This document shows positions 1 to 5,012 of a stretch of DNA of 6,958 bases, one piece after another (positions within the stretch are counted from its first letter, which is position 1; the number at the start of each line of letters is the position of its first letter). Source of the stretch: Thermoplasmata archaeon (GTDB lineage Archaea; Thermoplasmatota; Thermoplasmata; Lutacidiplasmatales; UBA184); the NCBI GenBank assembly GCA_021823085.1, contig JAKAPG010000087.1:1-6958 (forward strand), read 5' to 3'. The translations under genes were made by a program, and so were the position numbers. Below the pieces are notes generated by a model. That model had not been told where the DNA came from. It searched no databases and saw only the letters and a list, made by a program, of their open reading frames with translations.

Positions 1-373
1 ATCGGACGCGCGCCAGCTTGATGCCTGCCTCGTCGGACGGGATCGATACGAGCCGAAGACGGTTGTGCGGATCCTTGACGATCCGGTAGTAGGCATTGAG
101 CGGGGAGCCGAGGCTCAGCGTGTCCATGAGGCCGAGACCGCGGGCGAGATCATGGACAACCTTCCCGTCCACCAACACCGAGCCGGAGCGCGTGAGGATC
201 CGCGCCTCGCGCGCGTTGTGGACCAGGCGCTGCACATCGCGCAGTACCAGGACGAGCGGGATCGAGTCTTCCTGGGCATGAGGGCCGGGAGACGGCCGGC
301 GGATCCACTTCGTTCCCTTGCGGGAGACGGTCCAGCTGCGCGGGGCCGCGCGACGCTTCATCCGGCGCGTCAC
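1..373 (-). CDS. rps4e: 30S ribosomal protein S4e, N-terminal part (runs off the left edge)
   Basis: S4e is a small-subunit protein found only in archaea and eukaryotes. Only 124 codons of an expected ~240 are present; the gene continues beyond position 1. The N-terminus MTRRMKRRAAPRSWTVSRKG is typical (KRxAAPxSW), followed by KWIRRPSPGPHAQEDSIPLV (positions 22-41) and LRDVQRLVHNAREARILTRSG (positions 44-64), the S4 RNA-binding-like region, then VLVDGKVVHD (residues 66-75) and GLMDTLSL (residues 81-88). The GTG at 373 is chosen over the ATG at 361 because GGGAGG (385-380) lies 6 bases before it and because GTGA overlaps the L24 stop. The ATG at codon 5 is the alternative. Confidence 0.95.
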   Translation of the reverse strand, partial: MTRRMKRRAAPRSWTVSRKGTKWIRRPSPGPHAQEDSIPLVLVLRDVQRLVHNAREARILTRSGSVLVDGKVVHDLARGLGLMDTLSLGSPLNAYYRIVKDPHNRLRLVSIPSDEAGIKLARVR

Positions 374-1011
374 GATTTGCCTCCCGCGGAGGAGGGAGAG
401 GTCCGAATCCGCTTACCGGCTTCCTCCGCGGGAGCCGTCTTGGGGGCGGGCGCTTCGTTCTGCGGCCGGTCGCCTTCATTCTCCCCTTCCTCGTCGTCGT
501 CCTTCTCATCGCCGTCGAGGAGGTCTTCGAGGGTCGGTTCGTCGTGGGGAGGCGGGGCTTGCGCGACGGGAGCGGGAAGGGCGGCGGGCGCGGCCGCCGT
601 GGCCTCCTCAGGCTCGGGTTTCACGCCGAGCTCCTCGGGGGAGAGATCGGCTTCGGTGACCTTGAGACGGCGTCGGCGCCAGGGATCGGCGAGGTTGAGG
701 TGGACCAGAACGAGGCTCCCGGTGCGCACCGGCAGCGCGGTCTGCTTCGATTCCCCGGTCTTGCTGGTGACGTTGTCGAGGGTGACCGCGAGCGCGCGAC
801 GATCGACCTTCGCGATCCGCTCCTCGCGGCCCTCGTAGCTACCCTTGAGGATCCGGACGGTGTCGCCCTTGCGTGGCGGCAGCGCCCGACGGTGGAAGCG
901 GGAGCGAAGCTCCTTGGAGAGCGGCACCGACATCATCCGCCGGCGAAGGGCCGTATGCGCGGTGTAGAGCATCTTGCGTTGTCGGCGAGCGGAGCTCGGA
1001 GAGTCGGACAT
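370..1011 (-). CDS. rpl24: 50S ribosomal protein L24 (archaeal uL24, L26e type) with long acidic C-terminal extension
   Basis: L24 starts large-subunit assembly by binding the 5' region of 23S rRNA and lies near the tunnel exit. Residues 1-120 match archaeal L24: ARRQRKMLYTA (residues 8-18), MMSVPLSKELRSRF (residues 26-39), a KOW motif in RKGDTVRILKGSYEGREERI (positions 47-66), then VRTGSLVLVHLNLADPWRRRR (positions 95-115). Residues 121-213 are an extra tail of about 90 residues: first Glu/Pro/Ala-rich, then acidic (LLDGDEKDDDEEGENEGD, residues 164-181), then Ala/Pro-rich with a few basic residues at the end. Typical archaeal L24 stops near residue 120. Base composition of the tail remains GC-rich like the rest, and the frame stays open with no sign of a frameshift. 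The stop overlaps the S4e GTG (GTGA). Confidence 0.94.
   Translation of the reverse strand: MSDSPSSARRQRKMLYTAHTALRRRMMSVPLSKELRSRFHRRALPPRKGDTVRILKGSYEGREERIAKVDRRALAVTLDNVTSKTGESKQTALPVRTGSLVLVHLNLADPWRRRRLKVTEADLSPEELGVKPEPEEATAAAPAALPAPVAQAPPPHDEPTLEDLLDGDEKDDDEEGENEGDRPQNEAPAPKTAPAEEAGKRIRTSPSSAGGKS
381..434 (-). other. 13-bp perfect inverted repeat burying the S4e Shine-Dalgarno
   Basis: On the minus strand 434-422 (CTCCCGCGGAGGA) is the exact reverse complement of 393-381 (TCCTCCGCGGGAG), separated by 28 bases. The 3' arm contains five of the six bases of the S4e ribosome binding site GGGAGG (385-380). The whole element lies in the last codons of L24. Each arm is itself nearly self-complementary, so a small local hairpin at 392-380 (CCTCC, loop GCG, GGAGG) is an alternative fold. 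Ribosomes finishing L24 would melt the pairing, which would couple S4e translation to L24. The repeat is seen directly; the regulatory role is inferred. Confidence 0.5.
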
Positions 1012-1020
1012 CGCGCGCGT

Positions 1021-1029
1021 CACCTCCTT
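1021..1029 (-). promoter_or_regulatory. Strong ribosome binding site of L24 overlapping the L14 stop
   Basis: The minus strand reads TAAGGAGGTG, so the last two bases of the L14 TAA begin the AAGGAGGTG Shine-Dalgarno sequence. It is the longest anti-16S match in the window and lies 9 bases from the L24 ATG. It decides ATG at 1011 over the in-frame GTG at 1023, which lies within the site itself. Confidence 0.75.
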
Positions 1030-1426
1030 ACAGGATGATCGACGAAGCGGCCGCAATGCGCGGCCAGCGTTCGGCGGCCTCCTTGGCCACGGGTCCCTTG
1101 ATCTGGGAGCCCTTGATCTCGCCGGTCTCGGTCGTGATGACGGCGGCGTTGTCCTCGAACTCGAGGCGTGTCCCGTCCGCACGGTGAACGGGGGCGCGGC
1201 TGCGGACGATGACCGCGTGCAGGACCTGGCGGCGCATCTCGGGGGTTCCCTTCTTTACCGAGACGATGACGAGGTCGGCGATGCCGGCACGCGGATAGCG
1301 TCGGTGGGTCCCGTGCCAGTTGCGCACGGAGATGATCTCTACGACCTTGGCGCCTGTGTTGTCGACGCACTCGAGGCGCGCCCCCTTCGGGAGCCCCCGG
1401 CTGCGACGTCCGGCAAGGCCCTTCAT
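1028..1426 (-). CDS. rpl14: 50S ribosomal protein L14 (archaeal uL14)
   Basis: L14 lies at the subunit interface and contributes to intersubunit bridges. The product has 132 residues, the standard archaeal length. GARLECVDNTGAKVVEIISV (positions 15-34) and the beta-barrel motif YPRAGIADLVIVSVKKG (residues 44-60) identify it. The end, KGSQIKGPVAKEAAERWPRI (positions 105-124) followed by AAASS, is the archaeal C-terminus. The ATG overlaps the S17 stop (ATGA) and GGAGG lies 4 bases upstream at 1431-1435. The TAA stop lies in the AAGGAGGTG site used by L24. Confidence 0.97.
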   Translation of the reverse strand: MKGLAGRRSRGLPKGARLECVDNTGAKVVEIISVRNWHGTHRRYPRAGIADLVIVSVKKGTPEMRRQVLHAVIVRSRAPVHRADGTRLEFEDNAAVITTETGEIKGSQIKGPVAKEAAERWPRIAAASSIIL

Positions 1427-1845
1427 GCGGCCTCCGGCTTCGGTTCGGGGATGTCGAGCGTCGGAGGGGCTTCCTCCCCCGTGGCGCGGTGGGCCGCCTC
1501 GCCCAGGTCCTCGACGATGCAGAAGGTGACGAGCTTGGAGAGCGGCCGGGTCTCGGCGATCCGCACCCGGTGGCCCGTGGGCACGCCGAGGCACGCAGGT
1601 GCGTGAGCGAGATAGCGGCGTCGGCGCTTCTCGTACCGCTCAAACTTCGGGACGTAGGTGAGGAGCGTTCTCTCGACGACCGCCGTCCGTTGCATGGCCA
1701 CGGAAACGACGGTGCCCTCGATGACCTGCCCGCGGACCGGCAATCGTCCGTGGAACGGACAGTGCCGGTCGTCGCACGTCGTGCGCGGAGCGCGGACATC
1801 GAGACCGATGTCCCGGGCGCGCCGCGAAGGTCCAGAAGCGCTCAT
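1423..1845 (-). CDS. rps17: 30S ribosomal protein S17 (archaeal uS17, S11e type)
   Basis: S17 is a primary 16S rRNA binder of the small-subunit body. The product has 140 residues, longer than typical archaeal S17 (roughly 105-115). RDIGLDVRAPRTTCDDRHCP (positions 11-30) is the archaeal N-terminus with its C-x4-C pair (Cys24, Cys29). FHGRLPVRGQVIEGTVVS (residues 31-48) and VVERTLLTYVPKFERYEKRR (positions 56-75) make the OB fold, and VRIAETRPLSK (residues 94-104) is the S17 signature. Residues 114-140 form an extra tail rich in Glu, Pro and Ala. A GAGGG site lies 4 bases before the ATG. It overlaps rnp1 upstream and L14 downstream, both as ATGA. Confidence 0.96.
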   Translation of the reverse strand: MSASGPSRRARDIGLDVRAPRTTCDDRHCPFHGRLPVRGQVIEGTVVSVAMQRTAVVERTLLTYVPKFERYEKRRRRYLAHAPACLGVPTGHRVRIAETRPLSKLVTFCIVEDLGEAAHRATGEEAPPTLDIPEPKPEAA

Positions 1846-2174
1846 CGTACCCTCTTGGGACCGGCCTGGAGCAACCGCTTGGTTCGGTCCTGAGGACGGA
1901 TGCGAAGTGCATCTCCATTTAACGGTAACTCGCGGTCCTCGAGGAGGAGCGTCCCCTCGAGGCCGGTCTTCGCGACCCAGATCGTCCGCTCGTCCGGCCG
2001 GCACCGGATTCGGAACATCCCCTGGGTCTCGTCCACGACCGTGCCTTCGATCCGACGCGGTCCGAGCCCGGGCGCGTGCGCCAGCTCGATCCCCGCTCCG
2101 ATGAGTTCGCCGGCGAGCGCTTCGCGTAGTTCCGTCGGAAGCTCTCGAAGGTCTACCGTAACCCGCCTCCGCAC
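1842..2174 (-). CDS. rnp1: Ribonuclease P protein component 1 (Rpp29/Pop4 family), GTG start
   Basis: Rnp1 is a protein subunit of archaeal RNase P; with its partner Rpp21 it binds the RNase P RNA and aids removal of the 5' leader from pre-tRNA. The product has 110 residues, within the family range. The Sm-like barrel is recognisable: ELIGAGIELAHA (residues 23-34), the signature GTVVDETQGMFRIR (residues 44-57), a strand turn with TIWVAKTG (residues 64-71), and GDALRIRPQDRTKRL (residues 87-101), which matches the family's C-terminal GxxLxxRPExRIK pattern. GTG at 2174 is chosen as the first in-frame start after L29; another GTG at 2213 would overlap L29. No good Shine-Dalgarno lies at normal spacing; GAGGGG at 2195-2190 is 15 bases away and partly buried in the hairpin. 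The stop overlaps the S17 start (ATGA). The exact start is less certain than the identity. Confidence 0.9.
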   Translation of the reverse strand: MRRRVTVDLRELPTELREALAGELIGAGIELAHAPGLGPRRIEGTVVDETQGMFRIRCRPDERTIWVAKTGLEGTLLLEDRELPLNGDALRIRPQDRTKRLLQAGPKRVR

Positions 2175-2178
2175 TCTT

Positions 2179-2210
2179 CGGCCGCGCCGCCCCTCACGGG
2201 CGGCGGGCCG
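2179..2210 (-). other. All-GC hairpin spanning the L29 stop, next to the rnp1 start
   Basis: On the minus strand 2210-2206 (CGGCC) pairs with 2183-2179 (GGCCG), and 2205-2198 (CGCCGCCC) pairs with 2192-2185 (GGGCGGCG). That makes 13 G-C pairs with a single bulged C at 2184 and a 5-base loop, GTGAG, containing the L29 TGA stop. The base of the stem is 4 nucleotides from the proposed GTG start of rnp1. The pairing is read directly. A role in setting rnp1 translation is inference, and GC-rich DNA produces hairpins by chance more easily. Confidence 0.5.
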
Positions 2211-2424
2211 CACCCTGCCGAGCTGCGCGCTCGCGCTCGCCGAGGACCGTCTGGGCGCGCGCAACGTTGGTGCGGAGGGCGCGCATGCGACCCGGGCTGG
2301 GAGGAGCGCCCCCCATCGCGGCGATGCCGCGTTCCCGGAGGAGGTCTCCTTCGGCATCCGCGATCTTGCGCCGAAGATCCTCGTCGATGAGCGCGCGAAG
2401 CTCCTTCATGCGCAGCAGGCTCAT
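2194..2424 (-). CDS. rpl29: 50S ribosomal protein L29 (archaeal uL29)
   Basis: L29 is a small two-helix protein at the exit-tunnel rim next to L23. The product has 76 residues, slightly longer than many archaeal L29 because of an Ala/Arg-rich end (ERERAARQGAARRP, residues 63-76). MSLLRMKELR and the conserved LLRERGIAAMGGAPPSPGRM (positions 28-47) identify the family; the AMGGAPxxPGR turn is diagnostic of the archaeal form. The start is fixed by the ATGA overlap with S3. The stop TGA (2196-2194) lies in the loop of a strong hairpin that runs up to the next gene. Confidence 0.95.
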   Translation of the reverse strand: MSLLRMKELRALIDEDLRRKIADAEGDLLRERGIAAMGGAPPSPGRMRALRTNVARAQTVLGERERAARQGAARRP

Positions 2425-3116
2425 AGGCCCCCCGCCGCCGGGGCGTCCGCGACCAGCGGCACTTCGGGCTCGTCGCTCTCGACCGGGGGAAGGACCTCGG
2501 TCGGCGTGGAGCGGTGCTCGGTCACGCCCTTGACCTTGATCTCGTCCGGCAACTTCGCCGACGGCCGCATGATCCAGACGTTGACGCCGATGACGCCGGG
2601 CTTGAGGCGCGCCTGGTAGAATCCCTTGTCGATGAACAGGCGTACCCCGTCCCCGCAGTACTTGATCGTCCCTGCCTTGAACCGCTCGGTACGATGGCGC
2701 TCGCCGGTGAGCTTCCCGGAGAGGATGACCTGGCATCCCCGCGCTCCGCTCTCCATGATACGACGGACGGTGGAGTGCCCCGCGCGCCGGAAGTGCCAGC
2801 CCCGCTCGAGCGTGCTCGCGAGCTTCTCGGCCATGAGCTGGGCGTTGAGTGATGGTTGCCGCTCTTCCTTGACCTCGATCTGAGGGTTGTCGAGCCGGAA
2901 GCGGTTCTGGATGTCCTCCGTGAGCCGCTTGATGATCTCGCCGCGTCGTCCGATCAGGATCCCCGGGCGCTCGCAGACCAGCGTGACCCGCGTGCCCATC
3001 GGGGTTCGTTGGATGTCGAGACCCCCGAACCCCGCCCGGGCGCTCTCTCGGACGAGGAAGTCCTTGAGCAGGACGCGGCGGGTGGCCTCCTGGATGACCT
3101 TGCGCTCCGCGCTCAA
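2421..3116 (-). CDS. rps3: 30S ribosomal protein S3 (archaeal uS3), TTG start
   Basis: S3 is a small-subunit head protein at the mRNA entry channel. The product has 231 residues. A type II KH domain fills the N-terminal part, with LDIQRTPMGTRVTLVCERPG (positions 33-52) and the GxxG loop GRRG at residues 56-59. The C-terminal S3 domain shows NAQLMAEKLA (residues 91-100), ERGWHFRRAG (residues 104-113), RRIMESGARGCQVILSGKL (positions 118-136) and GERHRTERFKAG (residues 138-149). The last 28 residues form a Pro/Glu/Asp/Ala-rich tail beyond the folded domain. Translation appears to start at TTG, supported by a well-placed GGAGG and by the 4-base overlap with the L22 stop. The stop overlaps the L29 ATG. 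Confidence 0.96.
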   Translation of the reverse strand: MSAERKVIQEATRRVLLKDFLVRESARAGFGGLDIQRTPMGTRVTLVCERPGILIGRRGEIIKRLTEDIQNRFRLDNPQIEVKEERQPSLNAQLMAEKLASTLERGWHFRRAGHSTVRRIMESGARGCQVILSGKLTGERHRTERFKAGTIKYCGDGVRLFIDKGFYQARLKPGVIGVNVWIMRPSAKLPDEIKVKGVTEHRSTPTEVLPPVESDEPEVPLVADAPAAGGL

Positions 3117-3571
3117 TTCTCCTCCTTCTCCTCGGCGAGTACGATCTCGATGTGCGTCGTCTGTTCGTTCCAGTTCGTCGACCGCCCGTGCGCGCGCGGC
3201 ATCCGCGCCTTGAGGATCCGTCCCCGGCTCGCGGCGGCGACTTGGATGTAGAGGCGGTCCGTGTCGAGCCCCTCGTACTCGGCGTTCGCCTCGGCGTTCT
3301 TGAGCACCTGGAGCACCTGGTGGGCGACCTTCTTCGGGTATCGCCCCGGGCCCACTCCCCGGTGGTGTGCGGTCTCTTGATTGTAGCGTCGGAACGGGAT
3401 CGCCCTCTTCAGCTGCTCGGCATCCTCGAGTATCGTGCGGGCCTTCTCGAGAGGAAGGCCGCGGATCGCGTTCATGACCTCGTAACTCTTCTTCGGCGAG
3501 ATCGGCAACTCGACACCGCGAGCGCGCGCGATCGCACGGCCGGTCTGCGCCCGGTACGTATAGCCCTTCAT
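3113..3571 (-). CDS. rpl22: 50S ribosomal protein L22 (archaeal uL22, L17e type)
   Basis: L22 spans 23S rRNA domains and sends a beta-hairpin into the exit tunnel opposite L4. The product has 152 residues, standard for archaea. ISPKKSYEVMNAIRGLPLEKA (positions 24-44) is the family N-terminal helix region. QETAHHRGVGPGRYPKKVA (positions 65-83) is the archaeal/eukaryotic insert. ILKARMPRAHGRSTNWNEQT (positions 119-138) covers the tunnel hairpin and signature. An Asp/Glu-rich end (AEEKEEN) closes the protein. A GAGG site sits just before the ATG. The gap after S19 is 16 bases. Its stop overlaps the TTG start of S3 (TTGA). Confidence 0.97.
   Translation of the reverse strand: MKGYTYRAQTGRAIARARGVELPISPKKSYEVMNAIRGLPLEKARTILEDAEQLKRAIPFRRYNQETAHHRGVGPGRYPKKVAHQVLQVLKNAEANAEYEGLDTDRLYIQVAAASRGRILKARMPRAHGRSTNWNEQTTHIEIVLAEEKEEN
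3121..3125 (-). promoter_or_regulatory. Ribosome binding site of S3 that supports a TTG start
   Basis: The minus strand reads AAGGAGGAGAATTGAGC. The GGAGG core ends 4 bases before TTG at 3116-3114, the spacing seen at other starts here. No ATG or GTG in the S3 frame gives a family-like N-terminus as well placed as this TTG. Confidence 0.7.
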
Positions 3572-3587
3572 CGACCTCTCCGCCCTC

Positions 3588-4013
3588 TCACTTCAACGGC
3601 ATGAATTTGCTCGAGCGCGTCGCGCCGACCCCCGGACCGGAGTGTTTTTCGAAGCGGCGGGTCAGAGAGAATTCGCCGTAGTAGTGCCCGATCATTTCAG
3701 GACGAACCTCGACCTCCTTGTACTCTTTGCCGTTGTGGATCGCGACGCGGCGCCCGACGTGTTCCGGAAGGATGAGCGCGTCCCGCGTATGCGTGCGAAC
3801 GACCTTCTCCGCCGGGGTCTCGCGCATCCTCTCGAGGAACCGCTGGACCTCGGTCGTGAACCCACGGCGGATCGATCGACGCGCACGGGCCGGCAGAACC
3901 TGAGCGAGTTCGGGCAAGCTCATCTCCTTGAGCCGGCCCAGGGTCAGACCGCGGAAGCTGAACTCGCGCTTGCGTCGCGCCTCGATCCGCTTGCCCTTCC
4001 GCGCCTTCGCCAT
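3588..4013 (-). CDS. rps19: 30S ribosomal protein S19 (archaeal uS19, S15e type)
   Basis: S19 lies in the head of the small subunit near the A site and contacts the large subunit. The product has 141 residues, including the N-terminal extension usual in archaea and eukaryotes but absent in bacteria (FSFRGLTLGRLKEMSLPELA, residues 18-37). The conserved core is seen in VVRTHTRDALILPEHVGRRVAIHNG (positions 71-95), EMIGHYYGEFSLTR (residues 106-119) and the C-terminal GVGATRSSKFMPLK (residues 128-141). The ATG at 4013 is chosen because the archaeal basic N-terminus starts there and the purine-rich GGTGGGGTAGG precedes it. The frame is open further upstream, but those codons overlap L2 in another frame and do not resemble S19. 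Confidence 0.97.
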   Translation of the reverse strand: MAKARKGKRIEARRKREFSFRGLTLGRLKEMSLPELAQVLPARARRSIRRGFTTEVQRFLERMRETPAEKVVRTHTRDALILPEHVGRRVAIHNGKEYKEVEVRPEMIGHYYGEFSLTRRFEKHSGPGVGATRSSKFMPLK

Positions 4014-4017
4014 CGAC

Positions 4018-4749
4018 CTACCCCACCGTGGCGGTCGTCCGCGCCCGCCGTTTCTTCCGTTGCGATCGAGAGAACCGTCCGACCTTGGCACCCGGCCACG
4101 TGCCGCTCGACACCGTGCTGGGTCGCCCCACGTGCTGGTGTGCGCCGCCTCCGAACGGGTGATTGACGGGGTTCATCGCCACCCCGCGCACCTTGAAGGG
4201 AGCTCGGGAGATGGACCGGGTCGCCCAGAACTTCTTACCGGCCTTGATGATCGGCCGCTCGGTCCGACCGCCCCCAGCGACCGCCCCCACCTGGGCGCGG
4301 CAGGTATCGAGGAACGCCTTGAACGCTCCGCTGGGGAGTTGGAGCGTGACGTTCTTGCCGGCGTGGGCGACGACCAAGGCGCTCGTTCCCGCAGCGCGCA
4401 CGAGACGTCCGCCGTCGAACGGCTTGACCTCGATGTTCGAGACCAGCGTTCCATCGGGAATGTGGGCGAGCGAGAGGATCGAGCCGCGGTCCATGTGGCC
4501 CTGGTGAAGGGCGACGGTATCGCCGCTGGCGATGCCCGCCATCGCGAGCGTCCGGTACGTCTTGCCGTCCGGTCCGCGGATCTCGGCGACCGGGGCCGTC
4601 CGGCCCGGAGCCATCTCGATCCCGATGACCCTTCCCTCCCCTATGACGGAAGGGCCCGGGTGGTAGATCGGACCGTGGTGGCGGTGGCTGGGCGAGCGAT
4701 ACCGGCCCGTCCCGGATCCGCGTCGGCGCGAGATGATGCGCTTTCCCAT
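4018..4749 (-). CDS. rpl2: 50S ribosomal protein L2 (archaeal uL2)
   Basis: L2 is a large-subunit core protein needed for subunit joining and peptidyl transferase activity; it binds 23S rRNA domain IV and reaches the intersubunit side. The product has 243 residues, as expected for archaea. It begins MGKRIISRRRGSGTGRYRSP, the archaeal N-terminus. It carries the OB-like and SH3-like body, with HIPDGTLVSNIE (residues 96-107) and RAAGTSALVVAHAGKNV (residues 118-134). The hallmark NPVNHPFGGGAHQHVGRP (residues 193-210) contains the conserved His at 197. The C-terminus is strongly basic (SRSQRKKRRARTT, residues 228-239). A GGGGTG site lies 5 bases before the ATG. The ATG overlaps the L23 stop, and S19 begins 4 bases after the TAG stop. 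Confidence 0.97.
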   Translation of the reverse strand: MGKRIISRRRGSGTGRYRSPSHRHHGPIYHPGPSVIGEGRVIGIEMAPGRTAPVAEIRGPDGKTYRTLAMAGIASGDTVALHQGHMDRGSILSLAHIPDGTLVSNIEVKPFDGGRLVRAAGTSALVVAHAGKNVTLQLPSGAFKAFLDTCRAQVGAVAGGGRTERPIIKAGKKFWATRSISRAPFKVRGVAMNPVNHPFGGGAHQHVGRPSTVSSGTWPGAKVGRFSRSQRKKRRARTTATVG

Positions 4750-5012
4750 CAGAACACCCCGGCCCGAGTCCCGATGTCCTCGGACGAATACTCCTTCGCG
4801 AGGCGGATCGTCGCGATCTTGCCGGCGCGGACGATCTTCGTGTTGACCTTCGCGACCTTGCAACTGTAGAGCTCCTCGACCGCACGCTTCACTTCCGCGC
4901 GGCTCGCGCGGCGGTCGACGACGAATTCGAGCTTGTTCTGGCGCTCCATCTCGTCCATCGACTTCTCGGTCACGTAGGCGTGGAGAAGGATGCGGTGGCG
5001 CAGTTGCGTCAT
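4749..5012 (-). CDS. rpl23: 50S ribosomal protein L23 (archaeal uL23)
   Basis: L23 sits beside the exit-tunnel opening and is the docking site for the signal recognition particle. The 87-residue product is the usual length. It has the family pattern: VTEKSMDEMERQNKLEFVV (residues 14-32), an Ala-rich helix with SRAEVKRAVEELY (residues 37-49), then VAKVNTKI (residues 53-60) and the conserved C-terminal EDIGTRAGVF (residues 78-87), which resembles euryarchaeal L23. A strong GGGGAGGAG ribosome binding site at 5018-5026 fixes the ATG. Its start overlaps the L4 stop (ATGA) and its stop overlaps the L2 start by one base (TGATG). Confidence 0.97.
   Translation of the reverse strand: MTQLRHRILLHAYVTEKSMDEMERQNKLEFVVDRRASRAEVKRAVEELYSCKVAKVNTKIVRAGKIATIRLAKEYSSEDIGTRAGVF

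Noticed and set aside
65..838. Plus-strand frame of 257 codons antisense to S4e and L24, with a Ser-rich run
   Set aside because: The Ser-rich run is the complement of the Glu/Asp codons in the L24 tail; it is not an independent gene.
1012..1182. Upstream in-frame extension of L24 to an earlier start
   Set aside because: Those codons overlap L14 in another frame, do not resemble L24, and the AAGGAGGTG site points to the ATG at 1011.
2179..2210. The L29/rnp1 hairpin as a transcription terminator
   Set aside because: There is no T-rich tract after it, and co-oriented genes follow directly with overlaps, so termination here would split an essential operon.
2175..2357. Longer rnp1 product starting inside L29
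   Set aside because: The extra residues are Ala/Arg/Pro-rich shadow of L29 and are not part of the Rpp29 fold. The GTG at 2213 cannot be fully excluded.
3928..4869. Plus-strand frame of 313 codons antisense to L2
   Set aside because: Shadow of L2 and its neighbours; the composition is Arg/Ala/Pro/Asp-rich without motifs.
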